Positions 7,935 to 15,008 of a stretch of 26,614 nt of DNA are shown piece after piece. Position numbers and translations under genes: made by a program. The stretch comes from DALYJJ01 sp031969915. Its GTDB lineage: Bacteria > Acidobacteriota > Terriglobia > Bryobacterales > Bryobacteraceae. Each line of letters starts with the position of its first letter. Position 1 is the stretch's first letter. A model generated the notes under the pieces. It was not told the DNA's origin. It worked only from the letters and a program-made list of their open reading frames with translations, and did no database searches. Where the stretch lies: assembly GCA_031969915.1 (NCBI GenBank), contig DALYJJ010000087.1, positions 1 through 26,614 of the forward strand, read 5' to 3'.

Positions 7935-8909
7935 TCAACGCCAGGGGGCCTTCTGCCACGCCGTCACGAAGGCTTGTCCGTCGAGCACCAGCATCGGATC
8001 GTTGACGTTCGTGGGGTGATTTCGCTTTTCGAGACGGTACGTAGTGGAGCCCTTGGATCGGGAGTTGGCGGTGATGGTGGACTCCGTCGCGGTCCAGGTG
8101 CCGGCGTCGTAACTCTGGGAGGTCGAACCTCCATTGGGGTTGTAGGAGTCGCTCTCGCCCGAATACTCGTAGGTGCCGTCGGCGTTCAACACGAAGCATT
8201 GGCTGGAGGAGCGCGCGCCGCCGTTGGTGGCGTAGACATTGGCCTGATAGCACCACTTGCCCACGAGTTCCGGAAGCACGCCGCCGCGGCCCGCCGGCGC
8301 CCGGGGCGCAGTTCCGCCAACGGGCGCACCGGCTGCGAGGCGAGTGAGGCGGATCGCCTGCGGCCCCTGGCCCATGGTCAGAGTGTCGCCGCTCAGTTGG
8401 ATGGGGACGGGCACCTGGCCATCGTTGGCGATCAACAGGAGCGTGGAGCCTTGCACGGCGTAGCGGTAGGTCTCGCCCGCAAGCAGCAGCGACCCGTCGG
8501 CGCCGAAGCGAGCGAGGCCGCGGGGCCCTTGCCAGTCGCCGACGAGCGACGCGGCAGGCGACGGCACGGCCGCCGGACCGGCCAGCGGATTCCGCGGGCG
8601 CGGCGGCCCGGCCGGAGTCAGTTCGTACGTTTCTCCCTCTGAGGTGAGCGCGAGGCGGCCATCGCCGAGCCGCCGGACGGAGAAGGGAAATCGCTCGCCG
8701 TCCGCGGTGAACGTCCCGTCCAGATGGCCGCCGGCGGCCTGGGCGGTAAACGGCAGGTTCTGGCCATCCATGGCGATGACGCCGGCGTAAGAGGAACCGC
8801 CCTTGGACTGAATCGTCAGGGTGAGGTTGGCGCCCTTCCAGGCTCCGGCCCAGTCAGCCTGAGCGAAGAGAGCCGTGATCCCGAGAAGAACAAGCGCCGC
8901 GTTTCGCAT
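7935..8909 (-). CDS. Secreted protein of unknown function with three VGxW beta-barrel-like repeats
   Basis: A 324-residue protein with a Sec signal peptide (MRNAALVLLGITALFAQA). I do not recognise a named family. The mature part shows three segments of roughly 70-110 residues, each opening with a small-x-W motif and rich in alternating beta-strand sequence: ADWAGAWKG, ASLVGDWQG and ELVGKWCYQ. They are separated by Pro/Ala/Gly-rich linkers. This resembles tandem lipocalin-like small beta-barrels that bind lipids or other hydrophobic ligands, but that is inference. The third segment has two cysteines (KWCYQ and SSQCFVL) that could form a disulfide. The reading frame extends to a GTG at 8921, but ATG 8909 is preceded by TGAGG with a 6-nt spacer and gives a clean signal peptide, so it is preferred. 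It is the last gene of the six-gene minus-strand run. Confidence 0.8.
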   Translation of the reverse strand: MRNAALVLLGITALFAQADWAGAWKGANLTLTIQSKGGSSYAGVIAMDGQNLPFTAQAAGGHLDGTFTADGERFPFSVRRLGDGRLALTSEGETYELTPAGPPRPRNPLAGPAAVPSPAASLVGDWQGPRGLARFGADGSLLLAGETYRYAVQGSTLLLIANDGQVPVPIQLSGDTLTMGQGPQAIRLTRLAAGAPVGGTAPRAPAGRGGVLPELVGKWCYQANVYATNGGARSSSQCFVLNADGTYEYSGESDSYNPNGGSTSQSYDAGTWTATESTITANSRSKGSTTYRLEKRNHPTNVNDPMLVLDGQAFVTAWQKAPWR

Positions 8910-8915
8910 AGAGAG

Positions 8916-8920
8916 CCTCA
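8916..8920 (-). promoter_or_regulatory. Ribosome-binding site deciding the start at 8909
   Basis: TGAGG on the minus strand, six bases before ATG 8907-8909. The upstream GTG candidate (8919-8921) overlaps this site, which supports the ATG as the start. Confidence 0.5.
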
Positions 8921-8964
8921 CGAAACGTGGCGTAAACGGACCCGAAAACGGCTTACGCTCGCGG

Positions 8965-9933
8965 TCAGAGCTCGGACGCCCAAGCCTGCGCTACGGAGAG
9001 GGCGGCGTTCGTTCCGGAGGGTCCCAGACGATAGAGCATCTTCCACAACTCGCTGCGGCGCTCGTTGGCGGGGCTCACGAAGACCTTGCGGCCGTTTTTC
9101 ATCTGGGTGGGGGCGGCGAAGTCGACGGTCTTGGCGACCGCCACGAACTGCTGCAGTTTCTTCTTCAGATTCGGCTTGAACAGCAGCCGGTCGTAGTTGC
9201 GCTGCTCTTCGAGTTTCTTGTCGGCGTCCTCGCCGGCGGCCGCCTGCGCTTCGCTCTCGATTCCGGCGGACATCATGAGCGCCGTCTTGTAGGTCGCCCG
9301 GGCGCGCCCCAGATCCGACGCGGCCTGCTTCTTCGCCTCGCCCAGCATGGCCTTGGCCTTGGCCACGCGTGCCTTTTCGGCGGCGGTGGCGGGCATGGCC
9401 ATATCCATCATGCTCACGTCGGTGTCGGCCATGATGTCGATCGTCGCCTTGTCGTACCCCGCAATGCTCGCCAGGCGCTGCTGCACGCCCTTCCGGTAGT
9501 TATCGCGCATCATCTTGTTCGAGGCGGCTTCCACGGCATCGAAGTTCCCGGCCTTGGCGGCGGCGTTGATCGCTTCGGCCGGATCGGCCGCGGCCTTGAG
9601 GCCGTGATTGACGGCCCGGTGCGAGCCCTTGATGTAGCTCTCATAGGCGGAGGCGAAGGCGGGCGACATGACCAACGTCTTGGCGGCCAGACCCAGTTCC
9701 TTCACGACCGCGGCGCGCGAGCCCTCCGGAAGCGCGTAAAACGCCTGCACCGCGTTGCGCCCGATACTCGGGGCGTTGGGCTCCCGGTCGAGGCCATGGG
9801 TCGCATTCTGAACATAGCCGGTGACGATTCTCTCAAACGTTTCGCGGGTGAGTTGGAGTGAGGCAAGGGAATCCTGCAGCGCCAGAGCGCCGGCGGCGCA
9901 AAGTACGGGCAGGGCTAGGAAGCGGAAGCGCAT
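8965..9933 (-). CDS. Secreted alpha-helical protein of unknown function
   Basis: A 322-residue protein that I do not recognise. It has a Sec signal peptide (MRFRFLALPVLCAAGALALQ; likely cut before or near residue 20). The mature protein is Ala/Lys/Glu-rich and looks almost entirely helical, with heptad-like stretches at about 183-245 (AEKARVAKAKAMLGEAKKQA and following). A methionine cluster, DVSMMDMAMP, lies at 172-181 between helices. There are no cysteines in the mature chain and no catalytic motif that I can name. The gene lies 9 bp before the DUF1697 gene on the same strand (its start follows that gene's stop) and 55 bp ahead of the triple-repeat gene. It may belong to the kinase/caspase transcript. 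A periplasmic location is inferred from the signal peptide. Confidence 0.75.
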   Translation of the reverse strand: MRFRFLALPVLCAAGALALQDSLASLQLTRETFERIVTGYVQNATHGLDREPNAPSIGRNAVQAFYALPEGSRAAVVKELGLAAKTLVMSPAFASAYESYIKGSHRAVNHGLKAAADPAEAINAAAKAGNFDAVEAASNKMMRDNYRKGVQQRLASIAGYDKATIDIMADTDVSMMDMAMPATAAEKARVAKAKAMLGEAKKQAASDLGRARATYKTALMMSAGIESEAQAAAGEDADKKLEEQRNYDRLLFKPNLKKKLQQFVAVAKTVDFAAPTQMKNGRKVFVSPANERRSELWKMLYRLGPSGTNAALSVAQAWASEL

Positions 9934-9942
9934 GTTTTCGTT

Positions 9943-10473
9943 CTACCACGCCTCCGCGAGATCGATGAGTTGGAGCAGCGTGTTCCAGTTGCGCGCCGTC
10001 GAGATCACGCCCAGCGCGCGTTCCAGCCGGGCCACGGGGAGCTTCGAGCGGCCCATCCCTTCGGGATAATAGACGAACAACTCGCGGCCGGCGAGATGCA
10101 TCGTTTCGCCCCCGGGAGTAGCGATCTCCGGTAGTTGAGCACCGGGCGGGGCGCTCAGAAAGTGAACCGCCAGCTTCGCCGGATCGAAGCCGGCGGGGAA
10201 CGGATTTGCTGCCGCGACGGCGCGGAGTTCGGCGGCTGTGCGGACCATCACGGCAGGGCGAAAGCCGGCCGCGGCTTCGATTGCGTCTTCCAAACGCGAT
10301 GCGAGATGCGCGGTCCGGCGGGTTCGAAAGACGACATTTCCGCTTTGAATGTAGGTGCGCACCTGGTGGCAGCCGATGCCCTCGCAGATCTCGCGAAGCC
10401 GGGCCATGGGCAGAGGGTTGTTGCCCCCGACGTTGACTCCTCGAAGAAGCGCGATGTACGCCGTGCCGGTCAC
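9943..10473 (-). CDS. DUF1697 domain-containing protein
   Basis: A 176-residue cytoplasmic protein of the DUF1697 family, at its usual length. The family's N-terminal signature is clear: YIALLRGVNVGGNNPLPM (about 6-23), followed by VRTYIQSGNVVF (38-49), and the late Y-Y-P-EGMGRSKL segment. The biochemical function of the family is unknown. The start is a GTG at 10471-10473, four bases after the stop of the caspase-like gene, so it is almost surely cotranscribed with it. A cytoplasmic stand-alone DUF1697 protein next to a set of exported proteins may simply be a passenger in the operon. Confidence 0.93.
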   Translation of the reverse strand: MTGTAYIALLRGVNVGGNNPLPMARLREICEGIGCHQVRTYIQSGNVVFRTRRTAHLASRLEDAIEAAAGFRPAVMVRTAAELRAVAAANPFPAGFDPAKLAVHFLSAPPGAQLPEIATPGGETMHLAGRELFVYYPEGMGRSKLPVARLERALGVISTARNWNTLLQLIDLAEAW

Positions 10474-10477
10474 GGAC

Positions 10478-12475
10478 TCACCGGATCACGATCTTCGAAA
10501 GCTCGCCGTCTTTGACGTAGACCTCTTCGCGGAACGAAATCACGCCGCCCTTGGCCCAGCGGAACTCGTACTTGCCTTCGGGAAGCAGCATCACGGCGGG
10601 CGTCTTGAATGTTGTCGGGCGGCCTTCCATCAGGATGGGCAGCCCTTCCTGAGGAGCCTCGATGCTGATGGAGCCCTTTTTCATTTCGAGGTCGATGTTG
10701 AGCGCGGAGTCGCCCGGTTTCACTTCCACGATGCGGGCGGCGTCGCGGTAGCCGTTGCGCGAGGCGCGAAGGACATTTCGCCCGGCGGTCAGTTGCACCA
10801 GGCAGGGCGTCTGGCACGTTTGCGCGGCCGCGCCTTCCACGGTGAGCGAGGCACGGTTCGGGACGGAAGTGACCTTGACCGGAACCGCCCCTGCGCGGGC
10901 CGGGCCGGCGATGTTGGTGGGCGGCTCCGGAGGGTCCTCCTGAAAAACCAGGTCGCGGCTGTCGCCGATGGGCACGATGTCCAGGCCAACCACGTGCTGG
11001 ACGGGCGCCGCGGAGGCGAGCGCCGCGAAGGGCGACGTGCCGGGAGCCGCTTCTTCCTCTTCTTCCTCCTCCTCTTCGGCCGCGGCCGCCTCGACGGCTG
11101 CCGGGCGGCGCGGCTTGGGGATCTCCAGGAAATCCGCGAAGGCCATTTCCACGGTTGGCGTCACGCGCTGGGCACCCACCAACCGCTCGAGGCTGGACAT
11201 GGCGACGGAGGGCAACTGATGGCGCGTGTACCACAAGGGAAGCTTGGCGACTTCATGGGGCGTCGGCGAGGTGGTGGTGGAGAGCGCGGTTTTCGCGGCG
11301 GGCTCGATGGGAACCAGCCGCTGCAGGATGGCGATGGCGCTCTCATGCACACGCGTCGTGCCATAGGCGCGCGCAGCGGCCAGCGGGGCGATGGCTTCGG
11401 GGATGCGGCGGGCCAACAGATAGTAGGTGCCCGCGCGGAGCGCGGCGTCCGAATCGAGGCGGTCGCGCTCGAACAACTCGGAAAGAATGGAGGCGGCGGT
11501 GAGGTAGTCGCCGGCCTCGGCGGCCTCCTCGGCTTTGACCCGCAGCGTGAGGTATTGGTGCAGCAGCCGCGCGGTGTCGAGCAGTTCATCCTTGGGGTTT
11601 CCCTTCAGGACCAGATTCGTCGCGGTCAGCGCTTCCTCCCAACTGCTTTTCTGCCGGAGCCGGATGGCCTCCGTGAGGCGTTCCTCGAGCAGCGAAGGAT
11701 CGGCAGCGGAGTCCACGCCGCCCACCGGCGGAATGAAGTAGAAGCTGCGGCTGAGGTTGCCCTGTTTCCATGGGGTCTGCCGGCCCTCGGTGGCGGCAAG
11801 AACGCGGCGGTTCACCTGGGTCATCACTTCGTCGATGGAGATTCCGGGACGGCGCAGCAAGTCGGATAGCGCTTCCGTGAAGTGGCTGTTATTGCCGTCG
11901 GGGTTGTCGCCGGCGGTGGAGTTCGGAGAGGTCGAGAAAACGATGTAGGTGTCCTTGCCCGCATTCAACGGAATCGCGAGGCCGGCGGGCAGCCCGCGGT
12001 CCTCCACCACGGGGTTGCTGCGGCATGCGTCGAGGATGATGATGCGCTGTCCGGCCGGCGAGCGGTTGAGGTACTCAAACACCATGGCCATGGAGAAGCT
12101 CTTGAGCTTGGCCTCAATGAGATTCTGGGCGCGATCGAGGTCGGTGGGGATGAGCAGGTTCTCGTTGTCGATCTGGACAGCATGGCCGGCGTAGAAGAAG
12201 AGCGCGGTATCGCCGGGGCCGATCGCGTTCAGGAACTCGACGATCGCCTGCTCCATCTGGAGCTTGTTGGCGTTTTCGCGAACCACGGTCTTGAAGCCGA
12301 CGGCTTGCAAGGCCTTGTCCATCAGGCGGGCGTCGTTGATGGCGTTGCGTAGAGGACGCCGGGCATAGCCGCCGTTGCCGACGATCAGGGCGACACGGCG
12401 GCCCTCGTCGGCCGCGCGCGCGGCGGGAACCAGCGCGGCGGCGGCCAGCAGGAGGAGAGAAAGCAATGGGCGCAT
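10478..12475 (-). CDS. Secreted caspase-family (peptidase C14) protein with C-terminal PEGA-like repeats
   Basis: A 665-residue protein. A Sec signal peptide (cleavage after ARA, about residue 21) is followed by a caspase-like p20 domain at about 26-250: RRVALIVGNGGY opens the fold, the catalytic histidine lies in FFYAGHAVQ (H98) and the catalytic cysteine in ILDACRSNP (C151). The dyad is thus intact, and QTPW (233-236) near the domain end is typical of bacterial caspase homologues. The middle part (about 265-480) is helical and repeat-like. A run of nine glutamates in an Ala-rich linker comes next, followed by two beta-rich PEGA-like segments (about 531-600 and 600-665). Bacterial C14 proteins cleave proteins after Arg/Lys or Asp. 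Here the signal peptide puts the domain outside the cytoplasm, which differs from a classical intracellular death effector. AGGAG at 12482-12486 overlaps the upstream stop codon, showing coupling with the 834-residue protein gene. Confidence 0.92.
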   Translation of the reverse strand: MRPLLSLLLLAAAALVPAARAADEGRRVALIVGNGGYARRPLRNAINDARLMDKALQAVGFKTVVRENANKLQMEQAIVEFLNAIGPGDTALFFYAGHAVQIDNENLLIPTDLDRAQNLIEAKLKSFSMAMVFEYLNRSPAGQRIIILDACRSNPVVEDRGLPAGLAIPLNAGKDTYIVFSTSPNSTAGDNPDGNNSHFTEALSDLLRRPGISIDEVMTQVNRRVLAATEGRQTPWKQGNLSRSFYFIPPVGGVDSAADPSLLEERLTEAIRLRQKSSWEEALTATNLVLKGNPKDELLDTARLLHQYLTLRVKAEEAAEAGDYLTAASILSELFERDRLDSDAALRAGTYYLLARRIPEAIAPLAAARAYGTTRVHESAIAILQRLVPIEPAAKTALSTTTSPTPHEVAKLPLWYTRHQLPSVAMSSLERLVGAQRVTPTVEMAFADFLEIPKPRRPAAVEAAAAEEEEEEEEEAAPGTSPFAALASAAPVQHVVGLDIVPIGDSRDLVFQEDPPEPPTNIAGPARAGAVPVKVTSVPNRASLTVEGAAAQTCQTPCLVQLTAGRNVLRASRNGYRDAARIVEVKPGDSALNIDLEMKKGSISIEAPQEGLPILMEGRPTTFKTPAVMLLPEGKYEFRWAKGGVISFREEVYVKDGELSKIVIR
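11051..11077 (-). repeat. GAG/GAA tract encoding nine consecutive glutamates
   Basis: Nine glutamate codons (a GAA/GAG mixture) in a row within the caspase-like gene, flanked by alanine codons. The tract sits in the linker between the helical middle part and the PEGA-like repeats. Because the codons are mixed, slippage is less likely than in a pure triplet repeat. Confidence 0.9.
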
Positions 12476-12481
12476 CGGTAG

Positions 12482-12486
12482 CTCCT
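12482..12486 (-). promoter_or_regulatory. Shine-Dalgarno AGGAG of the caspase-like gene, overlapping the upstream stop
   Basis: AGGAG on the minus strand, six bases ahead of ATG 12473-12475. Its first base is the last base of the TAA stop (12486-12488) of the 834-residue protein gene, so ribosomes ending there are placed to reinitiate. Confidence 0.7.
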
Positions 12487-14990
12487 TAATTGGCGAACGA
12501 GACTTGCAGTGAGCGGTTCCGGATGCTGGAGTCGTCGCTGGATTCGGCGAGGGCGAGATCGGAGCCGTTGTACTTGTAGCGGATTTTGGCTTCCTTGCCC
12601 ATGTGGCGCACGGTTTCGGAAACCAACTGGGCGCCCGTGTACTGCAGACGGCGCTCGTAGATGGCGCCGCGCGAACGGCCGCCCGGCGCGGCGCTGTAGC
12701 CGCGCACGCCCATCAGCCGCAGGCCATCCCAATCGAACTCGAGATAGACGGTGTCGGCGGACCGGGCGGGATCTTCCGCGATTTCCGTGGCCGAGCGGAC
12801 ACGGCCCGCCCCGTCATAGGAGAGCCGGAAGAAATACAACCGCTCCCAGTAGAACGGGTGGAAGAAACGATTTCCCGCCGCGGTGACGCAGATTTGCTGG
12901 CCGAGCAGGAACTCCACCATCACGGGATCGAGGTATCGATTGTTCCCCAGCAGGATGCTGGTCTTCTTCACGGCCTCGTCGGGGTCGGCGGCAGTGGGCC
13001 CCTGGGAGCCGCTGCGCCGCATGATGCCGGCCAGGGCGCTCCGCTGCACAGGGGCCGCGTCTTCCCTCACTTGTGCGATCTCCGACTGGTCCGCTTGGGT
13101 GACGTGGGGAAAGGCGGGATCGTAGGCGAAGTAGAACGGCCGTTCGCCGGTCTCATTGGCGCCCTTCTCCCAGGACGGCTTAATCGATTTCAGCCGTTCC
13201 GCGGTCCACTCGAATCGGATCGAAAGCTTCCCGCTGGTCACCGTCGACGGTTTGCGCTGGAAGGTCAGCGACACCGGGCAGTAATAGACATCGGAGGGCA
13301 GCGTTTCGCCGGAAAACCAGTTCCGGCGGCCGGTGATGGCGGCGGCCGGTTTGGCGGCGGCGATGTTCGCGCCATCGAGGGAATCGAGCAGCCGGTACAC
13401 GTTCCGGCGGCGTTCCTGGCTGGCGGCGGTGGAGGGGGCCGACAGGAAGCGCTTCAGGTAATCGAGGCCTTCCTTGCGCTGGAAGGTGGCCAGCGAGGTG
13501 AGGCCGGCGTAGAAGAGGCTGTCGCCGTCGTCGGGGTCGGCGAGCAGGGCGCGCCGGGAGATGTCGCGGGCTTTGTGGAAGGAGAACTCGCCGATGAGAG
13601 ACTCCGCCTGCGTCTGCAGGTCGGTGCGGACGCGATCGAGTTGGAAGAGAAGGTCGGTCCGGATTTTGCGAGCGGCCTCCCGCTGCTCATCCACGGCGAG
13701 CATGTCGACGCGGTCGAGGGCGTTCAGGGCCGCCTTGATCTCCGCTCGCGAACCGAGCACTTCCGCCTTCTTGAGCAACACCGGGATGGAGGTGGGATCG
13801 ATCTCTTCGGCCTCCTGCACGCGCTTGAGCGCGGCGTCGTAGTCGCGGCTCTGGCGGTAATTCTCGGCGAGTTGCACGGCCTGGGCGATGGCCTCGCGCT
13901 GGCTGTTGGTGAGCGTCTTCACGCGGCCCTGTTCGCGGCGCGCGTTCTCCAAGGAGTACTCAGTCCAGGCGGCGGAGATCTGCTTCTGCAGGACGGCGTC
14001 GCGGGGACGGACCGAGCCCGCCTTGCGAAATTCGGAAAGCGCGTACTTCCACTCGCGGTCCGCCATGCGGCGGTCCCCTGCCGCGCGATGCTCGGCGATG
14101 GCGGCTTCCTCGGCGGCGGCGCGGGCCTTCATCAGGTCGGGGAAGGCGAACTCCTGGCGTTCGAGTTCGCGGTAGGCTACCAGGAACGCGTCCCACTGCT
14201 TGCCCTCGAAGAGGCCGTGAAGGATGGCGAGCCGCTCATCGAGAGTCTTCTTGTGAGTGCGGATCTTGTTGCGCAGGTCTCTCTGGCGGGCGTTGTCGGC
14301 GAACGCTCCGTCGGAGAGGCGTGCGTTCCGCAGGCCCGCGTCCAGGGCCTCCAACTTGCTGCCCCGCACGAACTCGTCGAGGTTGCCGAGCATCGCGGAC
14401 TCCAGGCGTTCGCGCGCGATGTCCATCGCCGGCGCGGCGGCGGGGGAACCGGCAAAGGACCTCAGCAACTCGGTCTGGAACTTTTCGCCCGCACCCGGTC
14501 CGGCGATGCGTTCCGCGCGGGAGAAGTCGAGGGCAAGGGTGGCAAGGGCAGCGGGATCCGGAGGCAGTACGGCGATGAAGCGGGCGGCGGGGACGGAGCC
14601 GGCCTGCTTGTCGGTCTTCTTGAACGCCAGGTCGCCGGCGGCCCACGCCGCGGCCAGCGCGATGGCGCCCTTCTGCTTGCCTTCGGGAACCAGGAACACC
14701 GCGTCGCCTCCGGGTTCCAGCGCCACCACCGCGCCGGTGGCGGCGTCATGCAGCAGGTTCGAGGCGTCCGTGAGCTTGCGCATGGGCAGCTTGCGCGGAT
14801 CGAACGCGCCGGCGGGCGCTTGCGCGAGCACGCGGACCGAGTCTTTGCCGGCCACAGTCAATTGGGCGATGGAGACGATCTGAATGCCGGCGTCGGTGCG
14901 GTAAACCAGCCAGCGCGCGAACGCGGCTGGAGCGAACAGCGCTGCGAGGACGGCCAGCGTCAGGCAGGTGAGGGGGCGGTTTGGTGACAT
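12486..14990 (-). CDS. Secreted helical-repeat (TPR-like) protein between kinase and caspase genes
   Basis: An 834-residue protein that I cannot assign to a named family. It has a Sec signal peptide (TCLTLAVLAALFAPAAFA, cleavage near residue 25). Residues of roughly 30-150 look like a beta-rich domain (WLVYRTDAGIQIVSIAQL and following). The region of about 250-560 is a long helical array with TPR-like units, such as AVQLAENYRQSRDYDAALKR and the DPDDGDSLFYAGLTSL stretch. The C-terminal 270 residues are a mixed alpha/beta domain with many aromatic residues and an alternating-strand pattern (for example VYLEFDWDGLRLMGVRGYS), without motifs I can name. It lies 18 bp after the kinase gene and 10 bp before the caspase-like gene. 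The layout suggests an extracytoplasmic scaffold or substrate-recognition partner of those two, which is inference. Confidence 0.85.
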   Translation of the reverse strand: MSPNRPLTCLTLAVLAALFAPAAFARWLVYRTDAGIQIVSIAQLTVAGKDSVRVLAQAPAGAFDPRKLPMRKLTDASNLLHDAATGAVVALEPGGDAVFLVPEGKQKGAIALAAAWAAGDLAFKKTDKQAGSVPAARFIAVLPPDPAALATLALDFSRAERIAGPGAGEKFQTELLRSFAGSPAAAPAMDIARERLESAMLGNLDEFVRGSKLEALDAGLRNARLSDGAFADNARQRDLRNKIRTHKKTLDERLAILHGLFEGKQWDAFLVAYRELERQEFAFPDLMKARAAAEEAAIAEHRAAGDRRMADREWKYALSEFRKAGSVRPRDAVLQKQISAAWTEYSLENARREQGRVKTLTNSQREAIAQAVQLAENYRQSRDYDAALKRVQEAEEIDPTSIPVLLKKAEVLGSRAEIKAALNALDRVDMLAVDEQREAARKIRTDLLFQLDRVRTDLQTQAESLIGEFSFHKARDISRRALLADPDDGDSLFYAGLTSLATFQRKEGLDYLKRFLSAPSTAASQERRRNVYRLLDSLDGANIAAAKPAAAITGRRNWFSGETLPSDVYYCPVSLTFQRKPSTVTSGKLSIRFEWTAERLKSIKPSWEKGANETGERPFYFAYDPAFPHVTQADQSEIAQVREDAAPVQRSALAGIMRRSGSQGPTAADPDEAVKKTSILLGNNRYLDPVMVEFLLGQQICVTAAGNRFFHPFYWERLYFFRLSYDGAGRVRSATEIAEDPARSADTVYLEFDWDGLRLMGVRGYSAAPGGRSRGAIYERRLQYTGAQLVSETVRHMGKEAKIRYKYNGSDLALAESSDDSSIRNRSLQVSFAN

Positions 14991-15008
14991 GATCCTCTCT
15001 CCGATGAC

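Noticed and set aside
8922..8964. Possible terminator between the two secreted-protein genes (GCGTAA at 8930-8935 pairs with TTACGC at 8953-8958)
   Set aside because: A six-base stem with a 17-base loop and no T-tract; too weak to call a terminator.
12603..14987. 794-codon open frame on the plus strand opposite the 834-residue protein gene
   Set aside because: It is Gly/Arg/Val/His-rich without a family motif, has no ribosome-binding site, and lies exactly antisense to a gene with a clear signal peptide and helical repeats. High GC content keeps such antisense frames open.
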